A program made the translations under genes and the position numbers. A stretch of 64,000 nucleotides of DNA, taken from assembly GCA_036250195.1 (NCBI GenBank), contig JAVHZZ010000002.1:280679623-280743622 (forward strand), given 5' to 3'. Positions 21,085 to 31,899 of this stretch are shown piece after piece. Position 1 is the stretch's first letter; each line of letters opens with the position of its first letter. A model generated the notes under the pieces. The model saw nothing but the letters and a program-made list of their open reading frames with translations, was not told the DNA's origin and made no database searches. Origin of the DNA: Mixophyes australis (Eukaryota; Chordata; Amphibia; Anura; Limnodynastidae).

Positions 21085-21665
21085 TTTTTCCTCTTCCTAC
21101 TCCATGCCAGCCTGTACTGATGGGTTATCCCTTTTTATGCTGAGTAGAGACAGGAAACGATTCACAAATACATAATGTGTCAACGCCTTCCATAACTTGC
21201 ATAATTGTTTTCTTTTTTTCTTATGAGCTTTAATGTTTCTAGTAAAAACGGAGACCCAGTGCTGCACAAGTTTTGTAGAGCCTAACGGTATTGGTTCCCT
21301 GACCGCAATCCCACCATCTTGGGTCTAAAAGCGGTGGTTAGAGCTCCGGCAGCAAGAGTAGACTCCCGAAGCAGCTGACATTACTTTGCTTGTTTTAGGC
21401 TGGCGGCAGTGTGGTTTGTAATCTGTTTCAGGTTGACTTGGAAACATTGCACCGCTCAGTCTGAGTAGGCAGCCTGCAGCATGGATCCTGAACCTGTTCC
21501 AAAAAAGATACTTGTTTTAGGTAAGCCCCTAGCTAGGTTTTTTTTTTATAATATAGCAAGGTTAGATAAATGTTCTTATACATTACAAATTTTCAATACT
21601 GTTCTAGACCCTGTAGAGGGGTAGGAGACTAGTAAAAATCATAACAGGCAGATCTTTATCACAGG
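21085..21665 (+). repeat. DIRS-D 5' end and leader
   Basis: Matches 13840-14560 in reverse complement. At 21481 it contains a short frame, ATGGATCCTGAACC and onward, coding MDPEPVPKKILVL, that runs into TTTTAG followed by the donor-like GTAAGC. The same frame and donor are kept in the inverted copy. Confidence 0.8.
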
Positions 21666-21899
21666 CTCAACATATTTTAACAATTATAAAGAATTATATA
21701 TGTTGTATTTCCGCATACAGAAGATACTGGGTAACCCCCTGAAAATGTAAAGAATTGATTGGATGGATGATGAAGTAAAAGAGGAGTTAGCCAATGGTTT
21801 AAAACGTCCAGGTTTCAAAGGTGTATGGAACTGGACAGCATGCAAGAGGTTCCATTACTTGAATCTGTGTATTCTTATGGCAAACAATCTTCTGATAGT

Positions 21900-22232
21900 G
21901 AATATAAAGAGATCATCATAATTTATTTATATAACATCACTAATTCAGCAGTGCTGTTCAGAGAACTCGCTCACATCAGTCCCTTCCCCAATGGAGCTTA
22001 CAGTCTAAATTCCCTGACACACAGACTAGGGTCAATTTTGATATCAGCCAATTAACCCACTAGTATGTTTTTGGCGTGTGAGAGGAAACCGGAGCACCTG
22101 GAGGAAACCCACACAAGCACGGGGAGAACATGCAAACTCCACACAGATAAGGCCATGGTCAGGAATTGAACTCATGATCCCAGTGCTGTGAGGCAGAAGT
22201 GCTAACCACTTCGCCACCATGATCAAGATCAT
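21900..22232 (-). mobile_element. tRNA-derived SINE (V-SINE-like)
   Basis: Read on the - strand, the element starts near 22232 with a tRNA-related head (GTTAGCACTTCTGCCTCACA, then a GGTTCAAT-like B-box). It continues with the conserved body CTCCCCGTGCTTGTGTGGG, TTTCCTCCAGG and CTCCGGTTTCCTCTC, and ends with a tail of GTTATATAAATAAATTATGA type. Such SINEs are common in fish and frogs. A + strand copy is at 32880-33165. Confidence 0.8.
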
Positions 22233-22444
22233 TTAACTGTGAAATAATGGTCACATTATTTAAACAAATTAAAACAGCTATGGTCACCCAAGAAACACCA
22301 GTCCCAGCAACCTCAAGATATTTCTTTTTTTTTTTTTTGAGAAGTTAAGCATCACGGAAGCAGTTTATTTTCAAGACCAAGAGCGATTAATTTAATCCTA
22401 AATAAAGAAAGGGAACAATTGGAAAAACAAGTATCAAAAGTTTA

Positions 22445-22920
22445 TATTCTGTTCAGAGGGAGGAAACCATAAGGTGTACCTCCATTCCTAAGGTTGATAA
22501 TGCAGTAGCTTGTTTATCAGCTAAAACTGTTATACATTTAGAGGATATAATGAATATCACATAAGGTAAATTTCATCACCTTCCAATTGATAGAAGTAGA
22601 TCTTTTTCTTACATCAAGGCCACATTTTAAAAAAACAGGACACATTCAATACAATACGGAGGAACCACAAGCCAAATGGCTTTTTTGTTCCTTCAGAGAT
22701 AAGGAAGAAAGATGCCCCAGAAATCCACAATGGCCCATGAATAATGCAGTCTCCAGCAAGCTTGCTGGGTGGCAGGATCACAGATCCAAATATTTGGATT
22801 CAGACTACACAAAAATCAATGGGTTCATGATAGAGTTTTGTGTAGCACCTAGGAAGGAAGGTGTATGTGAAATCACGAACACCAGCATCGCCAGCAGAAG
22901 CAAAGAGATTACATGACAAT
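22445..22920 (+). pseudogene. DIRS-D gag remnant
   Basis: Only short pieces are legible. IPKVDNAVACLSAKTVI at about 22480 matches the PKVD-PVA-LS block of DIRS Gag. The remainder has many stops. Assignment depends on this motif and on the RT that follows. Confidence 0.5.
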
Positions 22921-22929
22921 CTGAAAACA

Positions 22930-23620
22930 TTCATGGAGAAGGAAGTTATCACTTTGGTTCCTGCTACACAGGAAGGTACCGGCTTCTACTCCTAAATATT
23001 TTCGGTAGACATTCTGGAGGTTTTTGAACATTGCTAGACTTAAGAAGACTCAACCACTTTGTAGGACAAAACATTTCCTCATGGAGTCAGTCAAATGAAA
23101 TAAATTCTAATTGCCATCAGGAAAAAAGTATTTTATGACATCTGTACATATACAAGGTGCATATCTGCACATTATTGTAGCACAACAACACAATTTCCTT
23201 AGGTTCTTCTGCTTGGAACAACATTTTCATTTTACATGTCTACCATTTGGCGTACCTTCATCTCCCAGGACATTTACCAGGGCAGTATTGATGGCGTTTC
23301 TCAGAGAACACGGAATTTAAGTATTAACTGGGACAAAAGTCTATTGATAACTTTGCAACAACTGAAATTCCTAGGAGTATGAATAGACACAAGAAGGGGC
23401 AATGCCTTCACACCAGAAGGCAGACTTCAGGAACTGCATCAGCTGACTTTCCAAGGTCAACAACAACTGTCATCAATAAGAATTTGCCTCAGAATTCTAG
23501 GAATGTTTTCATCAACCATAAGTGTTCTGCCATCGGCTAGATGGCACACAAGAAATCTCCATCTATCGACCAAACAGACAAAGGGGCATTGGGAGTATGT
23601 CATGCTGCCAGAAATTGTTC
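22930..23620 (+). pseudogene. DIRS-D reverse transcriptase remnant
   Basis: TSVHIQGAYLHIIVAQQHNF, HFHFTCLPFGVPSSPRTFTR and AVLMAFLREHGI (23130-23320) match the DIRS RT palm. NWDKSLL, QQLKFLGV and FTPEGRLQELHQ follow. The YLDD motif has been deleted between HGI and NWDKS. Sequence beyond 23620 has further scattered homology but no readable domain. Confidence 0.65.
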
Positions 23621-24734
23621 TCTGCCCATGCTAATATTGAAACTATCTAAAATCCCTGGCAGCCTTACACATAGCCGGCATAAACAATAGTTGGCAGGCT
23701 ACTTGAGCCGGTATCAGATTTCTCCAGGAAAGTGGAGCCTAAACATGGAAGCAGGTGTTTCAGCAGGTGGCAAGAATGTTCAGGATACAGCAAATAGATA
23801 TTATGTCAACAGGTAAAACGGACTACCAACAACAGCCAAGGTAACATAATTTTACTGGCGTCACAAGAATCCCAAGGTGTGGGGAATAGATGCGCTTACA
23901 AAACCATGGAGTTACAGTCTAAGTTATGTCTCATCTTCATTACACTTCCTAGCTCGCACATAGAGAAAAATGGAAAAAGCAGTACTTTCGCACAGGCCTT
24001 GATAGCAGTGGCTTACTCATGCATGGGAAATGTGGCCTAGAACAGTCATGGCTTCAGCCTCAATGTCCAGATCTGCTACATGATGGGCCCATCTATCACC
24101 CAAAGCTCTTTCCTTGAAGACCTGGAAATTGAATGTTCATCTGAAATGGCTTATAGTCAAGGTTTTATTTTGGTGTAAATCTTGTCCACTAGAAGAATGG
24201 ATGAACCATTCTTTAACATATACAGTGCCAAAGTAATAATGAGGACAAACCCGAATTTTACTAAAGTAGTGTTAACTTTCTATATAAACCAGTATATTGT
24301 GCTCCCAGCTTTCTTCCAGAACCAACGGATGAAAGTGAAACAAGCCTGCACACACTAGACTTGGTAAGAGCAATACTGGTGTTTAAAGGTTGGAGAAATA
24401 TAGGACGACAGATCATCTGTTTGTAATCCTGGAAGGTCCATGCCAAGAACAAAAACCATCGAGACATGCCATCTAGATGGATCTGACAAGTTTATAACAC
24501 AGACCTATGAGAGGATCAAACAAGAGGTGCGAAAAATAGTCAACAATGGCAGTGACAACATCGAGGGCACATAGAGCTCAGGCTTTAACAAATGACTTAT
24601 GGTAGCAGCAACAGACACAAAATTCAGAAGAAGGATCCTCCAAGCTTTTGAACAATAAATAATCTTTATATGCTGGATCTCTGTTGTGGAGACTGATTAT
24701 TTATTTTAACCCACCCTAAGGTATTGTTTGGGTG

Positions 24735-24850
24735 CATCCCATCAGTAAGGGATGCCATGGAGTAGGAAAATGACTTATACGCAAATGATACTTGCTTAAA
24801 ATTTATTTTCTTTGAAATACACCATGGCAGCCCTAATGTTCCCTCCCACG
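24735..24850 (+). repeat. DIRS-D internal complementary region
   Basis: First block CCCATCAGTAAGGGATGCC with ATGGAGTAGG is complementary to the left end at 21090-21140. Second block AAATACACCATGGCAGCCC with TTCCCTCCCA presumably matched a right end that is no longer present. Confidence 0.6.
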
Positions 24851-25287
24851 GTGTAGATGATTGTTCTTATTTGGAGGCTGATTGTGCAGTTACTAAAAGA
24901 CAAGATATGAATGGAGGAGTAACATTATATAACTTACAGGAGTGTCAGTCTTTTCCTGTCTTTCCTGTCACATTACAAGTGCAAAATAATGAATGCCAGT
25001 TTTAAATAATATGGGATGTCTACTTTCAGGAAATCTATTGATTCGGCGGCTGCAATGCAATTTAGACTTTGTAATAATTGTTTTATTTTTACATAAACAT
25101 TGTGACGCTCTCAACCACCTGAGGTGTAAAAATCGGCAGGCTTCTAGCAGGGAAAGTGTTATAGGGTAGATTGATTCTGCAATGCAAACAGGTTGGCGTA
25201 TGTTTGTGATTTTTGCATATGCAATGATTATGTGATATTTTGGAATGAAAAAGTGCAATAATTTTTCAAATTTGTTAAAATAACATA

Positions 25288-25492
25288 TAGGCCATTTTCA
25301 ATTCGGCAACGTTAGTCTAGGATTAATGCGCCGCTAGTACTATTACCTTTAATATGGTAATTTTAACCTGTATTTTTGCTTACTGCCCGAGAGCTGCAAG
25401 CAAAAATCAGCATTAAAATTACCGTACTAGCGGTAATAGTGCGCAGGCCACGTTATTCCTAGAAGAACGAGGCCAAATTGATTTGGCCCCGT
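25288..25492. mobile_element. Palindromic MITE
   Basis: About 205 bp with inverted arms: GGCCATTTTCAATT at the left and AATTGATTTGGCCCC at the right, and ATTACCTTTAATATGG versus internal complements. The centre GAGAGCTGCAAGCAAAAATC resembles the 38815 copy. CpG-rich in an AT-rich setting. Confidence 0.65.
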
Positions 25493-28353
25493 AGTGTGAA
25501 AGCCATAGCTATACATTACCATATACTGTATAATATAATACTCTGTGTATTTTCAAAATGTTAAACATCAAACCCATGGGAGAAACAGAAGAATTTGAAG
25601 AGGGGCTCTCCGTGCATAGGAAGAAATATTTTGATCTGATATCTAAACATCCCTAACATACAAATACACAGACAGATACAGGCCATGGTTAATTTAGTTT
25701 TTCTGTTATTGGTGTTGCTTATTTTTTTAATGGTTGATCCCCTTATCTTGGAGATTTGAGCCTACTTGGTAATTCTGACAAAGTTTTTCTTGATTACCAA
25801 CCTCTCCAAATCATCTTTTACCCTTTTTATATTTTTATTTCATTCTACCTGTTACAAGTGTCTGATTTGGTAGAATTGTCTTGTACTTGCATATGGTTGC
25901 CCTTGATGTTGGTTTCCCTGGCAGTGGTCAACAGAATGCTGATAAAGTCCTCCTAGTCTAGCAGTCATGATAGAAATATGAGCTATTCTTTGCTGCATTC
26001 CCATGCCACTGCTCCTTTCAGAGGCCACACTGATTCTGAAACTAGGCAGAAATGTTCATAGCAAACACAACTTTCTTCTGACCCTAATTGTAATTGAGTA
26101 TTATATTCTTCATCCATTGGATCTAATAGCACTGCGGAGGGTGCCATTGTTTTTTTTATTGCAGCATCTCCTGTTCTATATCCACCACTGACCATGATAC
26201 TACTTGTGACCAGTCTGAAGAATCTGCAGGTGTTTATGACTTTCCTGGCCTCTGATCTAATTCTCTTATAAGGCAAACTTTTTCCCATTATACCATGTAT
26301 TCAACTAAAGTCCATTGTAGGTTTCAATGATATGACAGTTGAGGCAACAATTTTCAAAGCCTACAGTTCCTGTGGGAACATAGCACTTGACATGGCACTT
26401 TCTCTGTTACAGACAATCTAGATAGATTGGCTTGTGTGGCAAGAGACTTGTTCACTACTTCTGCCTTTTATCCCCTCTTAGTCTTTTCTTTTTGTATACT
26501 GGGTTCGGCCAGGGTCTTAAAGTTTTTTTCTGTTTTGGCATTCTTTTGCAACCTGTATGCATTTATTGATGTTTTGCCAGAGTGGCCTGTGTGTTCCCTG
26601 CCCCAGCTTTGAGGCCTTATTAATATCAATTTGTTTTTTGGTGTGCTGCTGATTTGCATCGGATGTAAAGTTTAATTATATGAGTGAAGGAATTGTGACA
26701 AGTAGGCAGGCATAGACTGAGGTTTAGCGAGCAGCACATGGTAGTGATGTCTGGTTCCCATGAAACAAATGTAAGAAGATTGCTAGACTCTCCTTTGAAA
26801 CTAATGTCATCTTTATCAGTTGTCTCCTTTGGTTCACCAGTATAAGGCAGGGTTTTGTCTAATCTTAGAGGCTATTGTACTTCCCTTATATTCTTCTCAT
26901 TCATTACGCAATTCTTGAACTTGGATGCTTTCCAGAGCTGCTTGTCCTTTTTTAGCAGCTTGAGTTTTTGTAGACCTCAAACCACAGGGGGTTGATCATT
27001 ATGTATTATATAGTTTTGAAGCCCAATTGTATCATATATTTTTTTCTTTTGTTGCTCATCAACTTTCTGCATCACCATGCATTTCACTCAAACTGATGTC
27101 AGGGCTTTCTGATACAGGCTTCTACAGCCATACTTTTAATAATTTAATTTATTGGACTGTTTATAGAAATGTTTATTTTGTTATATAGCATTGTATCCTT
27201 GTTCTTGTGTATTTGATTTACCACATTACTGTTAAACTTGTATCCGTGCTAGTTTACCATATTCACATTTATCTCCTTAAAGATGAGTATATAACATATC
27301 TATACTGTACACACTCTGTATCTCACCTTAACCAGTATAAAGTGGTTCTGTATACAAAACAGTAGGTTGGGAACTCAGTTGTGATAGAAATTATATTTTG
27401 CAAAGCAGGCCTTCGTGTATTGCATTCTCTCCATGGTCCATTGATTCCTGGATGATCCTGGGCTTAGGTGCCACATTGTATAGCCTGCTCATGTCTACAC
27501 ACGTGGTGTTCTCTGAGCCTGTTTTATAGACTGGATCCTCAGAGCTGTTCCTAAGGGGCTGTACTTTGCCAAATTATAATACCGCTTTGATGGTTCCTTT
27601 GCCTGTTTGAGCAAATGACACTATGATGTGGATCATCTGAAGGCAAGGCATTGGCGCAAGAAATAAATGAGTATGGGCTAGTCTGAGGTGTGATCTGATG
27701 GCTACAGAAGCAAGGGAGACATTGTGGCACCTAATGCAAACCAGCATCAGAGAAGCACTTAATATCTCTCTAAATTTATGAGGACAAGCAAATATGGTTC
27801 TTAAATGTTTTACCAGTAATTTTTGACAGGCTACCTGTTGACATTTTGTATTTTAATAACAAAATCAGCGATTTTTTTTGCACTTTTTTTTGCTGCCTTG
27901 TGTAAAAATTAAAAAGCTGAAATTAAATTTATTCTGGTACTGTATCCAGTAGTTGCAACTAAATACATTACATTAAATAGATTACACTTTGTGTTACAAT
28001 TTAAGCATTTTATAAAAGGATATCGTTTGAGTTGTCCCCCACCATCCTTTTTTGCCATGTTATTCACCTAAACTAAGACAATTAAATCTGTCAGTTGCCT
28101 AATATCAGGTATGATAGACGGGGGGGGGGGAGGGGATATGCACAGTGTTTTTCCACTGGTATCATTGCTATTTGTTTTTGTCCATAGCAATCTGGCAGTT
28201 TCAAGTTTCCTTTGCTTATAGGATTTTTTATTCTATATTTCTTTATAGAAAGAAACCTAATTTCCATATACTCTAATTAACTTTAATTGTTTAATTATTT
28301 TCTATTTCTGCTACCATTTTTTACACTAATGTTTTTTATCTTCCCTAATACAG
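25493..28353 (+). other. anks1a: Intron sequence without recognised genes
   Basis: Unique-looking AT-rich sequence. Short open frames exist (for example near 26.0 and 26.5 kb) but none has homology or coding character that I recognise. A run of ten G at about 28113 and poly-T tracts are the only low-complexity features. It ends at the acceptor TTCCCTAATACAG. Confidence 0.5.
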
Positions 28354-28509
28354 AACCAAGCCTATGAAATAATTCTCACCCTAGGACAGGCTTTTGAGGT
28401 TGCTTATCAACTGGCAATACAGGCCCAGAAATCTCGTCACCCTGAAGCAGTGGTCTCTCGACCATCAAAACCTGTCCCTAAGCCACGTGGCAGTATAAGG
28501 CGGCAGCAT
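28354..28509 (+). CDS. anks1a: anks1a PTB exon 4 (C-terminal helix) and linker
   Basis: A 156-bp, 52-codon phase-0 exon, acceptor CCCTAATACAG and donor GTAAGT. It encodes NQAYEIILTLGQAFEVAYQL and AIQAQK, the long C-terminal helix that closes the PTB fold and packs on the peptide groove. A proline/basic linker with SRPSKPVPKPRGSIRRQH follows. The KPVPKPR element is typical of the ANKS1 family tail. The linker is more variable than the PTB core, as expected. Confidence 0.94.
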
Positions 28510-28656
28510 GTAAGTACTGGACATTCTTTTTATTCACTTCCATGCAAATGGTTATGCATGAAGAGGTGTCTTGTATGAGAAACACATTTTTACTAAGACT
28601 ACTCTCAATGCTGTTTTTTTGCATTTTGTATGTCCAGAAATGTGATTAGTTTAGAT

Positions 28657-29196
28657 CAGTGATGGGCAAACTACAGTCCGCGGGCCAGATCCGGCCCACT
28701 TAGAGGTTCTATCCGGCCCGCCAATATTTTAAAAAATTTCATTAAAATATGCATAAAATTATTAGGGCCGACCGTGTGTGTCAGAACCTTCATTTTTATG
28801 CCTTCCCAGCTATTTCCTCCATTACACTTCATCCTCCTTCCTAAAAGGACACTTCGTATGTCAATCACTCAAACACCTGCCCGCCCCCTAATGGCTGAAA
28901 GTCATGTGAGAAGAGATGGGCTGGGCCATATACTAAGGCGGAATTCGATTGGCTGCTGTGTTGTCAGTTAGTAGCTCACCAGAAAGACGAATCTGCAACA
29001 ACCTGCTGAAATAAGTTCTGTGTCTGTACGATCGCTGCACTTATAGAGGTAACACTGCTATATAACACCCTCCCGTCCCATTCAAAAAATTTGTATTATA
29101 TATTTCGATATTTGAGTTTTTTAATAAATTATATTGGCCCGCCTAAAGTTTTTATTTTTTATTTGGCCCGCTCCTGAAAAGGTTTGCCCATCACTG
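28657..29196. mobile_element. hAT-type non-autonomous DNA transposon
   Basis: 540 bp with terminal inverted repeats CAGTGATGGGCAAAC and GTTTGCCCATCACTG. It is flanked by a perfect 8-bp target duplication GTTTAGAT (28649-28656 and 29197-29204), the signature of hAT transposition. GGCCCG-rich subterminal repeats lie inside both ends. There is no transposase frame, so it depends on a hAT transposase supplied in trans. It lies in the intron between the last two anks1a exons. Confidence 0.9.
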
Positions 29197-29393
29197 GTTT
29201 AGATTATGGTCAAGTTTGAAGAAAACTGTAATACATTTCATTATAAAAACATTTGCAAAATATGTTATTGTGCTCACACCACAATCATGAGCATTTGCAC
29301 ACAGGGTCAGAAAGTATGATTTGGTATTTGAATATGCACTGATCACTTTTTATGCAAACAGATTCAGAGTCTTTAACATGAACAGAAGTAAAG

Positions 29394-29692
29394 TTATAGT
29401 TGCCCACACTCCTGCAATGTCTGGGAGACTCCCGAATTTTTTGGGGAGGTGTCCCGGATTCCTGGGAGAGCAGGGCAACCTCCGGAATCCTGCTCGCTTT
29501 GTCGGTGAAGTGGGTTGGGGCGGGTCTAATTGCGTTATCCTGGTCCCGCCCCCTGCTATAATAGGCCACAATTACTATTGTTTAGCAGGGGACAGGGCCT
29601 AATGGCGCAATTATGGTGGCTATGCCCCCAAGACATAGCCAACTTTTGAGGACTCCCCCTGAGGGGTGATCTCCAAAGTTGGCAAGTATTTG
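29394..29692. repeat. MITE-like repeat with inverted ends
   Basis: The left end has ATAGTTGCCCACACTCC and GGGAGACTCCCGAA; the right end has GACTCCCCCTGAGGGG and CCAAAGTTGGCAAGTAT. They are imperfect inverted complements. It is GC-rich, about 300 bp, without coding potential. The superfamily was not determined. Confidence 0.5.
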
Positions 29693-29956
29693 TAAAGTTA
29701 AAGATTCAAATTTTTCAAATGTAGACGGCCCTTTCTGAATAAAATGTATTAACCCACATTTGACCATGTTAGAGAATTTAGCTATAGCATATTTTATCGA
29801 GAAACTTGTTAAAGTTTTAAAAACCAGAAAAGGAAAAAAAGAAGCAATTTGTACCTGCTGTTCAGCACATGCCCCTACTTTTTTGCAATATATCCTAGGA
29901 GCCTCATTTGTGTTATAACTGCAGTTCAGCCATCACAGGTCCTAGTTTTAGCATAT

Positions 29957-30174
29957 AGGGGCACATTCAATGACGATTCTGGTCCGCGGTAACGCTCCGG
30001 AACGGCCCGTGAAGCTAATTGACGGTACCGCAATAACGTGGATTTTCATTCGCAGCCCATAGGGTTGCGTACGAAAATCCGCGTTAATGCGGTACCGTAT
30101 TAACGGCAATACTGCGCAGGATTCGCGGTAACGCGCGTTACCGCGAACCGGAAAGCTAATTGAATATGCCCCTA
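29957..30174. mobile_element. Palindromic MITE
   Basis: Ends TAGGGGCACATTCAAT and ATTGAATATGCCCCTA. The arms contain GACGGTACCGCAATAACG on the left and GCGGTACCGTATTAACGG on the right, with GCGTACGAAAATCCGCGTTA between. The single strand can fold into a nearly complete hairpin. Confidence 0.75.
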
Positions 30175-30629
30175 AGTATTTAAACTTTGGAATTCCCGCC
30201 AGGGTTATCCTAGTCTAGCAATTACAGGTCTTTGTTTTAGCAAATGCAGTTCCATGACTTTCCTGTCATCCTTATCTGATTAAAATGTGCTATATAGTTT
30301 TGAAATATACCAGTTAAAAGAAAGATATTTATGACTTTATTTAAAATAATCATGTGTTAGTCCTTTTCTCAGAAATGTATAGATTACTTTATTTTTGAAT
30401 GTTTCATGGAATGTTCTTCACATCTTCAAGCTAAGACTACCTAATAATTATAAACCTTCATATGATAGAAGCAGTTTTTTTTTTCTTTTATTTTTAAGAC
30501 AAAAATATTTTATTTTTTTTATATCTAAAGTAGACAGGCATTATAAAATAATGTTCATTGTCCGTGTGAAAGTGATCTAATGATTGTCAGAGTCATGCAG
30601 TGCCTAATGTACATGAATTTCCGCATCAG
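30175..30629 (+). other. anks1a: Intron 3' part before the last anks1a exon
   Basis: AT-rich sequence without recognised features, ending in the acceptor TTTCCGCATCAG. Confidence 0.6.
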
Positions 30630-30704
30630 ATGGAATCCTTAGAATGTGAGCAGCCTGTAGCCACTCATGGAACTGTGTCATGGACTATGGATCCCAAGCA
30701 GTAG
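30630..30704 (+). CDS. anks1a: anks1a terminal coding exon
   Basis: The exon enters after TTTCCGCATCAG in phase 0 and encodes MESLECEQPVATHG, then TVSWTMDPKQ and the stop TAG at 30702-30704. The VSW and DPK words match the ANKS1A tail and separate it from ANKS1B. From memory, mammalian ANKS1A continues roughly ten residues beyond DPK, so the frog protein is either a little shorter or uses a donor within CCCAAGCAGTAGAC to reach another exon. The 3' UTR extent is not visible; a Tc1-like MITE begins only 100 bp downstream. Confidence 0.8.
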   Translation: MESLECEQPVATHGTVSWTMDPKQ

Positions 30705-30805
30705 ACTGGAGTTTGCATCAGAAGTGAGTGTTATACTATAAAAAATTTCTGAGTTTGTTATAGTAGGACATAAACCACTAATGACTGCGCATTTAATATT
30801 ATATG

Positions 30806-31384
30806 TACAGTACTTTGCAAACGTTTTAGGCAGGTGTGGAAAAAATACTGCAAAGTAAGAATGCTTTTAAAAATAGAAGTGTTAATAGTTTATTTTTATC
30901 AATTAACAAAATGCAGAGTGAATGAACAGAAGAGCAATTTGAAATAAATCTGTATTTGGTGTGAATACCATTTGTCTTCAAAACAGCATCAATTCTTCTT
31001 GGTACACTTGCACAAAAGTTTTACTAGAAGTGATATTGTAGGATTATATTCAGGTGTATGATTTACCAATCGTACCAAATATATGATAATGCTCATCATT
31101 TTCATATGTAGGTTGAAACAGTCATTAACTGAAACAGAAACAGTTGTGTAGGTGGCTTCAAACTGGGTGAGGAACAGCCATACTCTGCTACAAATGAGAA
31201 GTTGTGGAAGAAAGTTTCATGTCACAGGTCATATACCATGGTAAGACTAAGGACAGCAACAAACACTAGGTAGTTCATTCACTATGCATTTTGTTAATTG
31301 ATAAAATAAATTAAGACTTCTCTTTTTGAAAGCATTTTTACTTTGCAGCATTTTTCCCATACCTGCCTTTTGCACAGTATTGTG
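30806..31384 (+). mobile_element. Tc1-like MITE
   Basis: Long inverted ends: the left CAGTACTTTGCAAACG with TTTTAGGCAGGTGTGG, and the right CCATACCTGCC with TTTTGCACAGTATTG. The repeats extend inward through AATAGTTTATTTTTATCAAT on the left and ATTGATAAAATAAATTA on the right. The left part resembles the leader of a Tc1-like transposon that in full-length relatives goes on to transposase. Here the coding region is deleted. A TA precedes the left end. Confidence 0.75.
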
Positions 31385-31412
31385 TGTATGTGTATGTGTG
31401 TGTATATAGGGT
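31380..31412. repeat. TG-rich microsatellite
   Basis: An impure GT/GTAT dinucleotide tract immediately after the Tc1-like MITE. Confidence 0.8.
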
Positions 31413-31708
31413 GAGGGCAGCACGGGAAAGCACTGTGCTTTTTTTTATTTTTGTAAACCCCACTAGCATATAGCTAGTGGGGTTAACAAAAATTGAAAAA
31501 ATTAATTCCTGGCCATGGCTACTTTTATTTAATTACCAGGCCTGCAGTGATCTCTGACAGCTAATTGGAGATCATCGTGACATAGTAGCAAACATATGTT
31601 ATGCCCTGCATATGTTACCTGTCTTCACTAATTGCAGCTGATAGTATTGTACATGCTGTGATCTCCTATATACCTGATTCGCTGCAGACATAGAAAGAAA
31701 ACACTATG

Positions 31709-31899
31709 GGGCATATTCAATTCCGATCCCGATCCGCGTTACCGTGGAAAATGCGCACTACTGCCGGTAATACGGTACCGCAATAACACAGATTTTCGTA
31801 CGCTGTGGGCTGCGAACGGAAACCCACGTTATTGCGGTACCGCGGATTAGGTTCGCGGCGCGATCCCGCGAATCGGGATCGGAATTGAATATGCCCCTA
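31709..31899. mobile_element. Palindromic MITE
   Basis: Ends GGGGCATATTCAATTCCGAT and ATCGGAATTGAATATGCCCC are perfect inverted repeats of 20 bases. The centre carries GCGGTACCG and GTACGCTGTGGGCTGCGAAC. This is the least decayed member of the family in this window. Confidence 0.8.

Larger units (their letters stand above)
21085..24850 (+). mobile_element. DIRS-D: old, decayed DIRS element
   Basis: The left end reads CCTCTTCCTACTCCATGCC and TACTGATGGG. Near the right, at 24738-24765, the reverse complement CCCATCAGTAAGGGATGCC and ATGGAGTAGGAAAA appears, followed by ATACACCATGGCAGCCC, which looks like the second block of an internal complementary region. Remnants of gag (22450-22600) and RT (22930-23620) lie between. 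A SINE at 21900-22232 interrupts it. The true right terminal repeat is not seen, so the 3' end is probably lost. Confidence 0.68.
5332..28353 (+). other. anks1a: 23-kb anks1a intron packed with DIRS elements
   Basis: This interval joins the exon ending at 5331 (donor GTGAGA) to the exon starting at 28354 (acceptor CCCTAATACAG), both phase 0. Most of 5.85-24.85 kb is DIRS-type retroelement sequence, largely in the same orientation as the gene. The rest (5332-5854 and 25.5-28.35 kb) shows no gene that I can recognise. Confidence 0.85.

Noticed and set aside
22150..22232. Possible tRNA gene on the - strand
   Set aside because: It is the tRNA-derived head of a SINE: no acceptor stem pairing, and it is followed by the SINE body.
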